The notes below the pieces were generated by a model. The model worked only from the letters and a program-made list of their open reading frames with translations. It did no database searches and was not told where the DNA came from. A stretch of DNA of 9,958 bases from Thiohalobacter sp. GTDB taxonomy: Bacteria; Pseudomonadota; Gammaproteobacteria; DSM-19610. Position 1 is the stretch's first letter, and every line of letters begins with the position of its first letter. The stretch lies in NCBI GenBank assembly GCA_027080445.1, contig JALWRY010000502.1:1-9958 (forward strand), given 5' to 3'. The translations under genes were made by a program, and so were the position numbers. Below, one piece after another: positions 1-6,211 of this stretch.

Positions 1-1
1 C

Positions 2-2152
2 TGCGCTGTCGCCGTCCACCCGGGCGACGAACGCTACAAGCACCTGCTCGGCGAGTTCGTTGAGCTGCCGCTGACCGGGCGCAGGATTCCGGTGATTGCC
101 GATGAACACGTCGACCCCGAGTTCGGAACCGGCTGCGTGAAGATCACCCCGGCGCACGATTTCAACGACTACCAGGTCTGGCTGCGCCACCGTGACGAGA
201 GCGCCATCAGCGAACAGCCGCACGGCGGCCTGATCAACGTGTTCACCCGCGATGCCGCCATTCGTGACAACGAACCGGATGAAGACGGACTGATCCCTGA
301 AGCCTACATTGGCATGGACCGCTTTGCGGCGCGCAAGCAGATCATCGAGGACCTGGCATCACAGGCGCTGCTGGAGAAAACCGAGGACCACAAGCTCATG
401 GTGCCGCGCGGCGACCGCTCCGGCTCTGTCGTCGAACCCTACCTGACCGACCAGTGGTACGTACGCGTACAACCGCTGGCCGACCCGGCCATCAAGGCGG
501 TCGAGGACGGTGATATCCGCTTTGTGCCGGACAACTGGAAAAACACCTATTTTGAATGGATGCGCAACATCCAGGACTGGTGCATCTCGCGGCAGATCTG
601 GTGGGGGCATCGCATTCCCGCCTGGTACGATGACGAAGACAATGTCTACGTGGGCCGGGACGAAGCCGAGGTACGCAAACAGCACAAACTTGATGATACG
701 GTGGTACTGCGCCAGGACGATGATGTACTCGACACCTGGTTCAGCTCGGCGCTGTGGCCGTTCAGCACACTGGGCTGGCCCGAACAGACCGAACGCCTGA
801 AGACCTTCTACCCGACCAGCGTACTGGTCACCGGCTTTGATATCATTTTCTTCTGGGTCGCGCGCATGATCATGATGGGCCTGAAGTTCATGGGCGATGT
901 ACCCTTCCGGGAAGTGTATATCCACGGCCTGGTACGCGATGCGCACGGCAACAAAATGTCCAAGTCCAAGGGCAACGTGCTCGACCCGATCGATCTGATT
1001 GACGGCATCGACCTGGAATCACTGGTCGAAAAGCGCGCCGGCAGCATGATGCAACCGCACCTGGCGGAAAAGATCACCAGACAGACACGCAAGGACTATC
1101 CCGACGGTATCCCTTCCTTTGGTACCGATGCGCTGCGCTTTACCTTTGCCGCCATGGCCTCGACCGGGCGTGACATCAACTTCGACCTGAACCGGATCGA
1201 AGGCTACCGCAACTTCTGTAACAAATTATGGAATGCCGCACGCTACGTGCTGATGAACACCGAGGACAGGGACTGCGGGCAGACGGGTGGAGAAACCGAA
1301 CTGAGCAGCGCCGACCGCTGGATACTGTCGCTGCTGCAACAGACCGAACAACAGGTCATCGACAACGTGGAGAGCTACCGGCTCGACCTCGCTGCACAGG
1401 CCATCTACGCGTTTATCTGGGATGAATACTGTGACTGGTACCTGGAACTGTCCAAGGCGGTACTGACGAACGATACATCCAGTGAAGCGGCACTGCGCGG
1501 CACACGCCAGACGCTGGTACGGGTACTGGAAACAGTCCTGCGCCTGGCGCACCCGATCATCCCGTTTATCACCGAGGAAATCTGGCAACGCGTCGCACCG
1601 CTGGCCGGTGTTGAAGGTGAAACCATTATGCGCCAGCCTTATCCGCAAGCGGACGAGGCGCTGATCGACGAAGCCGCCATGGCGGAAATCGACTGGGTCA
1701 AACAGTTCGTACTCGGCGTGCGCAAGATCCGCAGCGGCATGAACATCGACCCGCGCAAGTCACTGCCGGTCCTGTTGCAGAACGGCAGTGATAGCGACCG
1801 GCAACGCCTTGATGCCAACCGTGACTTCATCACCTCACTGGGCCGCGTCGAATCCATCGAGTGGCTGGGCGAACAGGACGGCCCGGAATCCGCTACCGCG
1901 CTGGTCGGTGAAATGAAGGTACTGATCCCGATGGCCGGCCTGATTGACAAGGAAGCCGAACAGGCGCGCCTCAACAAGGAACTGGAACGCAAGCGCAACG
2001 AACTGGAACGCACCGAAAAGAAACTCGGCAATGCCAACTTCGTGGACAAGGCGCCAGCCGCCGTGGTGGAAAAGGAAAAAGCCAAACTGGAAGAGGCCCG
2101 CACCACGATTCGACAGCTGGAAGAACAGCTGGAGAAAATTGCGAAGTTATAA
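2..2152 (+). CDS. valS: Valine--tRNA ligase, 3' part (5' end outside window)
   Basis: Cytoplasmic class I aminoacyl-tRNA synthetase that charges tRNA-Val and hydrolyses mischarged Thr-tRNA. The frame is open from base 2, so the GTG at 92 is an internal valine (VIADEH) and not a start. The visible ~717 residues begin inside the CP1 editing domain (AVAVHPGDERY, then GTGCVKITPAHDFNDY). They continue through the second half of the catalytic core (EPYLTDQWYV, CISRQIWWGHRIPAWY) to the KMSKS ATP-binding loop at 953-967. The helical anticodon-binding domain follows (SADRWILSLL, DEYCDWYLELSK). The C-terminus is the charged coiled-coil arm typical of bacterial ValRS (about 1950-2149, rich in Glu/Lys/Arg), ending at TAA 2150-2152. 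The HIGH motif and the N-terminal quarter lie upstream of the window. No frameshift or missing motif is seen. No simple terminator directly follows the stop, but a strong hairpin starts 66 bp downstream. Confidence 0.97.
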   Translation, partial: CAVAVHPGDERYKHLLGEFVELPLTGRRIPVIADEHVDPEFGTGCVKITPAHDFNDYQVWLRHRDESAISEQPHGGLINVFTRDAAIRDNEPDEDGLIPEAYIGMDRFAARKQIIEDLASQALLEKTEDHKLMVPRGDRSGSVVEPYLTDQWYVRVQPLADPAIKAVEDGDIRFVPDNWKNTYFEWMRNIQDWCISRQIWWGHRIPAWYDDEDNVYVGRDEAEVRKQHKLDDTVVLRQDDDVLDTWFSSALWPFSTLGWPEQTERLKTFYPTSVLVTGFDIIFFWVARMIMMGLKFMGDVPFREVYIHGLVRDAHGNKMSKSKGNVLDPIDLIDGIDLESLVEKRAGSMMQPHLAEKITRQTRKDYPDGIPSFGTDALRFTFAAMASTGRDINFDLNRIEGYRNFCNKLWNAARYVLMNTEDRDCGQTGGETELSSADRWILSLLQQTEQQVIDNVESYRLDLAAQAIYAFIWDEYCDWYLELSKAVLTNDTSSEAALRGTRQTLVRVLETVLRLAHPIIPFITEEIWQRVAPLAGVEGETIMRQPYPQADEALIDEAAMAEIDWVKQFVLGVRKIRSGMNIDPRKSLPVLLQNGSDSDRQRLDANRDFITSLGRVESIEWLGEQDGPESATALVGEMKVLIPMAGLIDKEAEQARLNKELERKRNELERTEKKLGNANFVDKAPAAVVEKEKAKLEEARTTIRQLEEQLEKIAKL

Positions 2153-2218
2153 TGGAAGGTGGCTAAATTCGTCACGAGCGGTACGCCTTTTCGCCGACAA
2201 CGGTTTGCCCGCTGCGCG

Positions 2219-2284
2219 GAAAACCGGGGTCAGAACACAATTATTGCTAATATTAGGAAAATTTGTGTTCTGACCCCGGTTTTC
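2219..2284. repeat. REP/MITE-like perfect inverted repeat (GGGGTCAGA type)
   Basis: Bases 2219-2240 and 2263-2284 are exact reverse complements (22 bp per arm), separated by a 22-nt AT-rich loop (2241-2262). The arm carries GGGGTCAGAACACAA / TTGTGTTCTGACCCC. Similar GGGGTCAGA...TCTGACCCC ends are, from general knowledge, frequent in intergenic regions of proteobacteria and near REP-associated tyrosine (IS200-like, Y1) transposase genes. No transposase is present here, so this would be a non-autonomous copy. As RNA the arms form a very stable hairpin that could also block transcription or protect the valS mRNA 3' end. The inverted repeat is certain; the family assignment is inference. Confidence 0.75.
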
Positions 2285-2297
2285 GACCCCGGTTTTC
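2272..2297. repeat. 13-bp tandem duplication at the hairpin edge
   Basis: GACCCCGGTTTTC occurs twice head to tail, at 2272-2284 and 2285-2297, with no gap. The first copy is the outer part of the right arm of the adjacent hairpin; the second lies just beyond it. This is a slippage product or a trace of element insertion or excision at the hairpin end. Confidence 0.85.
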
Positions 2298-2321
2298 TTG
2301 GAATCTGCCACAGAGGTTGAA

Positions 2322-2428
2322 GCGTTGGCTTGTCGGGTTGTTTCGGCGAACGCCGCGTTTTGCGAGAAGCGCAGGGAACCCGCGCAGCGGGCAAACCGTT
2401 GAGCCGAAACGACCCGACAAGTCAACGC
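2322..2428. repeat. Palindromic repeat element with 26-bp arms
   Basis: Bases 2322-2347 and 2403-2428 are reverse complements over 26 positions with two mismatches, around a 55-nt centre. The centre contains two further small hairpins: TGCG/CGCA around 2361-2373 and CCCGC/GCGGG around 2379-2391. The nested-hairpin layout resembles a short palindromic repetitive element or MITE rather than a gene. No open frame in it has family resemblance. Confidence 0.65.
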
Positions 2429-2495
2429 AAACACCGCAACCCCTCAAGAAATCAGGCCATCATTCCACGCAGTCAATACACAACACAAGGTAAGA

Positions 2496-2726
2496 TCAGG
2501 ACGGTTGCACGATGCCGAGGACCAGATGGACGAGCCCCCAGATGGTCAGGATAAATAGCACGGTTGCCACCGCACCAACCGCCAGGTAAGTCGTTATCTT
2601 TCCTTGCTTGAAATCCTCGTTATGCTTTTTGCTGCTCTGCACGCCAAACATTGAGGCGGCAACGCTGCCGATTACGCTGAACAACGACTGGCCCCGTGGG
2701 GATGACGATTTATCCTGCTCTGACAT
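2496..2726 (-). CDS. DUF2970 family small membrane protein
   Basis: Small uncharacterised inner-membrane protein of 76 residues. The family pattern is visible: SLFSVIGSVAASMFGVQSSKKHNEDF, then a single transmembrane helix (about residues 47-69, TTYLAVGAVATVLFILTIWGLVHLV) at the C-terminus. A polar N-terminus, MSEQDKSSSPRG, precedes it. Length and layout fit Pfam DUF2970, known from beta- and gammaproteobacteria with no assigned function. The ATG at 2726 is chosen over the in-frame ATG at 2744 because AGGGAG lies 5 nt upstream of it; the longer start would place that ribosome site inside the coding region. It is transcribed divergently from the HD-GYP gene. TATCAT (minus strand, 2748-2753) is a possible -10, but its best -35 (TAGACA) sits at a long 19-bp spacing, so no promoter is claimed. 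Confidence 0.85.
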   Translation of the reverse strand: MSEQDKSSSPRGQSLFSVIGSVAASMFGVQSSKKHNEDFKQGKITTYLAVGAVATVLFILTIWGLVHLVLGIVQPS

Positions 2727-2731
2727 GCAAA

Positions 2732-2737
2732 CTCCCT
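2732..2737 (-). promoter_or_regulatory. Ribosome binding site deciding the DUF2970 start
   Basis: AGGGAG on the minus strand lies 5 nt before the ATG at 2726-2724. It is the only good Shine-Dalgarno match near either candidate start, so it favours the 76-residue form over the 82-residue form. Confidence 0.7.
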
Positions 2738-2802
2738 GAAACACACTATGATAGGTTTAATCACTGGACGACTGTCTAGCGAATGCCATTGAAATCCGGC
2801 AC

Positions 2803-2829
2803 TTAAGTTTGACCCAAACCAGCCGCTAG
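2803..2829 (+). promoter_or_regulatory. Sigma-28 (FliA) type promoter for the HD-GYP gene
   Basis: TTAAGTTT (2803-2810), exactly 11 bp, then GCCGCTAG (2822-2829). The enterobacterial sigma-28 consensus is TAAAGTTT-N11-GCCGATAA, so 7 of 8 and 6 of 8 positions match at the exact spacing. Transcription would start near 2836 and run into the HD-GYP gene with a leader of about 140 nt. No comparably good sigma-70 promoter was found between the divergent genes. This is a sequence match only. Confidence 0.7.
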
Positions 2830-2882
2830 CTTCAAGCAACGCCTGAATAAGACTATTTTAACCGATTTATCAGGACGTTAGT

Positions 2883-2898
2883 GAGGTGATTTTACCTC
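2883..2898. repeat. Short operator-like inverted repeat in the HD-GYP leader
   Basis: GAGGT (2883-2887) and ACCTC (2894-2898) flank a 6-bp GATTTT spacer. It lies about 50 nt downstream of the predicted sigma-28 start and 76 nt before the ATG. It could be a protein-binding dyad or a weak RNA hairpin. With five-base arms, chance is a real alternative. Confidence 0.25.
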
Positions 2899-2974
2899 GG
2901 TAATGCGGTTGGCAGGGAAGCTCCGCAGTAAAGTTTGTCTGCTGTGATGATTTCTGGAAATTTAGGGGCGCCGT

Positions 2975-4039
2975 ATGCCGACGGTTTTGATTCTCGACGG
3001 GGAGCTTTCCCGGCGACAACATCTGGTTGAGCTGATCACCTGTATTGATTCGCAGATCCGCGTTGAAACCTTTGTCAAGGCAGAAGCCGCCCTGCTGTGG
3101 CTGCGCTGGAATACGGCCGATCTCGTGGTATCCGACAGCCAGTTCATCGATATCCGCGCAACCAGTATTGTTCACAGCATCCGCCAGCTTCCCGACTGCA
3201 ATGATCTGCCCATTGTCATGCTGACACCCTGTGATGACATGGAGTGTCGACGAGAAGTTCTCAATGCAGGCGCCACCGATCTTCTGACCACACCCCTGGA
3301 TGACCTGGAGTTTGGCGTGCGCTGCAGGAACCTGCTGACCTGGCGCAATCAGCAGAAGATTATTCACCAGCGTGCACGCTGGCTGGAACGGCGCGTATCG
3401 GAAGCCACGAGTGAAATCCGCAAGCGCGAACACGAGACCCTGCTGCGCCTGGCCAAGGCCGGTGAATACCGCGACGAGGACACCGGCAACCATGTGTTGC
3501 GCATGGCCAGGTACGCCCGCCTGATTGCCGAACAGATTGGCCTGTCCAGGAGCGACTGTGATGCGATCGAACTGGCTGCCCCCATGCATGACATCGGGAA
3601 GATAGGCATACCGGATGATATCCTGCGCAAACCGGGGCGGCTGACCCACGCCGAATTCGAGATCATGAAACAGCACACGCTGATCGGCTACGAAATTCTC
3701 AAGGACAGCCCTTCAAAATATCTCCAGACCGGGGCCGTTATCGCGCTCAGTCATCATGAAAAGTTCAATGGCACTGGCTATCCACACCAGCTCGGCAATC
3801 ACGAAATTCCCCTGGTTGCACGTATCGTCAGTGTCGCAGATGCCTACGATGCACTGACTTCCGAACGGCCCTACAAGCGGGAATGGTCCGTGCAAAAAGC
3901 CGTTGACTATATCAACAGCCAGCGCGGCAAATATTTTGACCCGGAAATCATCGACGCATTTATCGCGCAACTCGACAACATCCTGCGCATCAAACAAGCC
4001 CTGATCGACCAGCCAAGAGAATCCGGCGCCCACCGCTAG
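2975..4039 (+). CDS. HD-GYP cyclic-di-GMP phosphodiesterase with degenerate receiver domain
   Basis: Predicted cytoplasmic phosphodiesterase (354 residues) hydrolysing c-di-GMP, which usually favours motility over biofilm. Residues 1-122 form a receiver domain, about 125-160 a helical linker, and about 155-340 the HD-GYP domain. Catalytic and binding residues are present: RDEDTGNH (166-173), H205-D206 (MHDIGKIGIPD), H234, H260-H261-E262 and GTGYP (266-270), then ADAYDALTSERPYK (288-301). The receiver keeps the candidate phospho-Asp D54 (DLVVSD), but the second acidic-pocket residue is Gly9 (LILDGE instead of the usual DD) and the conserved Lys is Thr106 (LLTTPLD where LxKPxD is expected). Control by phosphorylation is therefore doubtful. 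The start is supported by AGGGG 6 nt upstream of the ATG. A sigma-28 promoter match upstream ties it to flagellar expression. The phosphodiesterase call is strong from the motifs; the regulatory input is unknown. Confidence 0.93.
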   Translation: MPTVLILDGELSRRQHLVELITCIDSQIRVETFVKAEAALLWLRWNTADLVVSDSQFIDIRATSIVHSIRQLPDCNDLPIVMLTPCDDMECRREVLNAGATDLLTTPLDDLEFGVRCRNLLTWRNQQKIIHQRARWLERRVSEATSEIRKREHETLLRLAKAGEYRDEDTGNHVLRMARYARLIAEQIGLSRSDCDAIELAAPMHDIGKIGIPDDILRKPGRLTHAEFEIMKQHTLIGYEILKDSPSKYLQTGAVIALSHHEKFNGTGYPHQLGNHEIPLVARIVSVADAYDALTSERPYKREWSVQKAVDYINSQRGKYFDPEIIDAFIAQLDNILRIKQALIDQPRESGAHR

Positions 4040-4112
4040 ACAGTTTCCTTCCCGACGCGCGGTACGTAACATAACGCGTGTGCCAATCACCCTGAAACAG
4101 ACCAGACCGACA

Positions 4113-5351
4113 ATGACAGCCGGCAGACTGACTCTGCTGCTGATGCTGTTACTTTGCCAACTGATTGCACAGGCCACACCGGTTATCGAGTTGCCTGCTC
4201 ACCGGCTCCATGCACATCAACTCGCCATTATCATCAATGACAATGACCCGCTCAGTCGGCGCATCGGCGCCTACTACCGGAAGGCACGCAATATACCGCT
4301 GAAAAATGTACTGCATATTCATATAAAACCCGGTCGTCCAGGCATTAGCGTCAGCCGATTCAATACGCTGTACCAACAGATAAAAAAAGCCACACCACCT
4401 GCGGTACAAGCCTATGCCCTCACCTGGGCCGCCCCCTGGCGGGTGGGATGTATGTCCATCACTTCGGCATTCACGTTCGGTTTTGACCGGGCTTTCTGCT
4501 CAAAAACACAGTGTGCACGCACCCGTTTTTCACCCGTCTATCACAGTGGCAGCGTTTCGCCTTACGATGATTTCGGCATACGCCCCACCATGGCCATTGC
4601 TGCCAGCAGTTTCAAACAGGCCAAAGCCCTGATCGACCGCGGCATTGCCTCGGATGGTAGCCAGCCACCCGGCACCGCCTGGCTTGTCAGTACAACCGAC
4701 CGGGCACGCAATGTGCGATCGTTTTTTTACCCCACTATCGTGAAAGCCATGAAAGGCTGGATCGACACGCGGATCGCGAAAACCGATGCGCTGAAAAATG
4801 TCAGGGATATTCTGTTTTATTTCACCGGGCGCGCCAGCGTGCAGGGGCTGGAAACCCTGACGTTTCGTCCAGGCGCCATTGCCGATCACCTCACCTCCGC
4901 CGGCGGTCAACTCACCACCAGCCGTCAAATGAGCGCCCTGCGCTGGCTGGAAGCCGGCGCCACCGGGAGCTATGGCACCGTCACCGAACCCTGCAACCTG
5001 ACCGGCAAGTTCCCTAACCCGGGCTTTGTCATGGAGTCCTATGGCAGTGGGCGCACGCTGATCGAGGCCTACTGGCAGAGCGTGCAACAACCGGGGGAAG
5101 GGATTTTTATTGGTGAACCACTGGCAGCGCCTTTTGATGGGCAACAGGTAGAAGAGAAGGATAATTATGTCTTGCTCACTACGCGCACACTGGCACCGGG
5201 GCTATACCGTCTATCGGTATCCCGTAGTCCGGTCGGACCGTTTAAATCACAGCCCTGGGTGCTGAAAGCAGGCTATCACCAGAAAACCTTTCGATTGCCA
5301 AAACTGAAGGCAAACTATTATCGGCTGGAGTTGCTTCAGGGCGGTCGGTAA
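4113..5351 (+). CDS. TIGR03790 family secreted protein (exosortase-associated family)
   Basis: Uncharacterised protein with family features in order: NDNDPLSRRIGAYYRKARNIP (about residues 42-62), RPTMAIAASSFKQAKALIDRGIA in the middle, FRPGAIADHLTSAGGQL, and near the end ATGSYGTVTEPC followed by IFIGEPLAAPF. This matches TIGR03790, described as occurring mostly in genomes with exosortase/PEP-CTERM sorting; its function is unknown. An N-terminal signal peptide is clear (one Arg, a leucine-rich core, AQA|TP cleavage near residue 21), so the protein is exported. There is no lipobox. Four cysteines remain in the mature part and could form disulfides. About 65 residues beyond the GEPLAAPF end look like a small beta domain. 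The ATG at 4113 is preferred over GTG at 4080 (11 residues longer); neither has a good ribosome site. It lies 73 bp (or 40 bp from the GTG) after the HD-GYP gene on the same strand, so co-transcription is possible. Confidence 0.8.
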   Translation: MTAGRLTLLLMLLLCQLIAQATPVIELPAHRLHAHQLAIIINDNDPLSRRIGAYYRKARNIPLKNVLHIHIKPGRPGISVSRFNTLYQQIKKATPPAVQAYALTWAAPWRVGCMSITSAFTFGFDRAFCSKTQCARTRFSPVYHSGSVSPYDDFGIRPTMAIAASSFKQAKALIDRGIASDGSQPPGTAWLVSTTDRARNVRSFFYPTIVKAMKGWIDTRIAKTDALKNVRDILFYFTGRASVQGLETLTFRPGAIADHLTSAGGQLTTSRQMSALRWLEAGATGSYGTVTEPCNLTGKFPNPGFVMESYGSGRTLIEAYWQSVQQPGEGIFIGEPLAAPFDGQQVEEKDNYVLLTTRTLAPGLYRLSVSRSPVGPFKSQPWVLKAGYHQKTFRLPKLKANYYRLELLQGGR

Positions 5352-5386
5352 AGGTAGTTGAAATCGTGGCGGGCATGGTAGGCATA

Positions 5387-6088
5387 TCATTCACCGCCAT
5401 AAGCTTTGAACCAGCGGATTCCGTCCACGACAAAAGAATACAGATAGGTCAGGATGAAAGCCGCCGCGACAAACAGGGTGATCGAGGGGATAAGCCATGC
5501 CGCTATCAGCACAGCATTGACCGCACCGACCGCCGTGGCCGATCTGGCCCGGCTCCGAATAAGCGCGTGCATCCTGTAGGGAACCTGCAGTGAGACGGTA
5601 TGCAGCAGAAACAACGGAATCAGCACACTCCCGGGTTCGAAACCCAGGGGTTGTTCCAACAGCAGCGCAAACAGCAGGTGGCGCATGAGTTCATTGGTGG
5701 GCGAACCACCTCCCGAGGCTGTTTCAGGGTTGAGCCGGGCGGTGGCACGGACGATAAGCGAACCCGCCGCGATGGCACTGGCGATCAGGATCATGCCACC
5801 GAAATGCGCCCCGACCGCCAGCGCCAGCGCAACATGCGCGACAGCATCACACACATTATCAAGATCGGCACCGAAGCGGCTGCGAATATCCAGCTTGGCC
5901 GCCAGAACACCATCGAGGTCATCCATGACATTATTGAAGAGGATTAACGGGATAACGTAACGGTAGCCGTCATCAAGGAACAGTAATACCAGCGGCAGCA
6001 CACCGAGAATCGATGTCAGGTTGGCGAGGTTCCGGTAAAGGAAGTTTTTCTGCACTTTTTCCATCTTTATCGGCACACCATGGTGCAT
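5387..6088 (-). CDS. CDP-alcohol phosphatidyltransferase family membrane protein
   Basis: Integral membrane enzyme (233 residues) of the family that transfers a phospho-headgroup between a CDP-alcohol and a second alcohol, as in phosphatidyl-glycerol, -serine, -choline or -inositol synthesis. The signature is seen as D56-x2-D59-G60-x2-A63-A64-x8-G73-x3-D77-x3-D81, with all four metal-binding Asp present. The Arg normally following the conserved Ala is Ala64, with Lys65 next. About six hydrophobic segments are visible (near 24-38, 43-55, 82-97, 98-112, 138-170, 190-225). The N-terminal NLANLTSILGVLPL resembles the amphipathic entry helix of the family. The start at ATG 6088 is chosen over Met9 (6064) because GAGTGA/GGTGG lie just upstream and nothing resembling a ribosome site precedes Met9. 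It follows the nucleotidyltransferase gene after 123 bp on the same strand, suggesting it uses that enzyme's CDP-product. Substrate unknown. Confidence 0.85.
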   Translation of the reverse strand: MHHGVPIKMEKVQKNFLYRNLANLTSILGVLPLVLLFLDDGYRYVIPLILFNNVMDDLDGVLAAKLDIRSRFGADLDNVCDAVAHVALALAVGAHFGGMILIASAIAAGSLIVRATARLNPETASGGGSPTNELMRHLLFALLLEQPLGFEPGSVLIPLFLLHTVSLQVPYRMHALIRSRARSATAVGAVNAVLIAAWLIPSITLFVAAAFILTYLYSFVVDGIRWFKAYGGE

Positions 6089-6211
6089 TCACTCAAACCA
6101 CCGGCTTCGACAACAAACGCACCCTGTGGCTGTTCAGCTTACCTCCTATACAGGCCGAGGGTCGAGGCCTTGACCCCTGACCAATACTGATCGAACGCCG
6201 TATGATCGATC
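6089..6211. other. Spacer between the nucleotidyltransferase and CDP-alcohol transferase genes
   Basis: A 123-bp gap with an imperfect 18-bp palindrome at 6159-6176 (GGGTC ... AGGCCT ... GACCC) and a TGATCGA direct repeat near 6188 and 6203. No T-run terminator or clear promoter is seen, so read-through between the two genes is plausible but not shown. Confidence 0.4.

Larger units (their letters stand above)
2199..2400. repeat. Long-range 21-bp inverted repeat (partial second copy)
   Basis: Bases 2199-2219 are the exact reverse complement of 2380-2400 (CGGTTTGCCCGCTGCGCGG core). The right copy lies inside the palindromic element 2322-2428, next to its GCCGAAAC arm. Upstream of the left copy, TTTCGCCGAC (about 2189-2198) imperfectly resembles the reverse complement of that arm. 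The left copy therefore looks like a fragment of the same element in opposite orientation, cut off exactly where the 22-bp-arm hairpin begins (2219). Confidence 0.7.
2153..2495. other. Gene-free, repeat-rich interval between valS and the DUF2970 gene
   Basis: These 343 bp lie between the converging valS and DUF2970 genes and hold no convincing coding region. Short open frames run through on both strands but are low-complexity readings of the repeats. The interval holds three nested or adjacent structures, listed separately: a 22-bp-arm hairpin (2219-2284), a 13-bp tandem repeat (2272-2297), and a palindromic element (2322-2428) with an inverted partial copy (2199-2219 against 2380-2400). It looks like a landing site for small non-autonomous repeat elements. 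Transcription from both sides may end in the hairpins, although none has the T-run of a classical intrinsic terminator. Confidence 0.75.

Noticed and set aside
92..94. GTG as the start of a complete valS-like gene
   Set aside because: The same frame is open back to base 2 and encodes conserved ValRS editing-domain sequence, so the gene simply enters from outside the window.
359..946. 195-residue minus-strand open frame inside valS
   Set aside because: It is antisense to a highly conserved synthetase, has no recognisable family, and is a typical GC-rich shadow frame.
2263..2493. Plus-strand open frames of 74-76 residues across the repeat region
   Set aside because: They consist of translated inverted repeats in two overlapping frames, with no family resemblance and no ribosome site evident.
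2929..2955. TAAAGTTT as a second sigma-28 -35 element close to the HD-GYP gene
   Set aside because: The -35 matches perfectly, but the sequence at the -10 position (TGATTTCT) does not match GCCGATAA, and a start there would leave almost no leader.
2836..2974. c-di-GMP (GEMM) riboswitch in the HD-GYP leader
   Set aside because: The conserved GEMM core and tetraloop-receptor elements are not visible; only a 5-bp dyad is seen.
2870..3676. 268-residue minus-strand open frame opposite the HD-GYP gene
   Set aside because: The plus strand encodes a complete HD-GYP protein with all its catalytic motifs; the antisense frame has no recognisable domain.
4530..5144. 204-residue minus-strand open frame opposite the TIGR03790 gene
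   Set aside because: It is Gly/Ala-rich shadow translation; the plus-strand frame has a signal peptide and family motifs.
5366..5960. Plus-strand open frames opposite the CDP-alcohol transferase
   Set aside because: The minus strand has the full catalytic signature and membrane helices; these frames are Arg/Gln-rich shadows.
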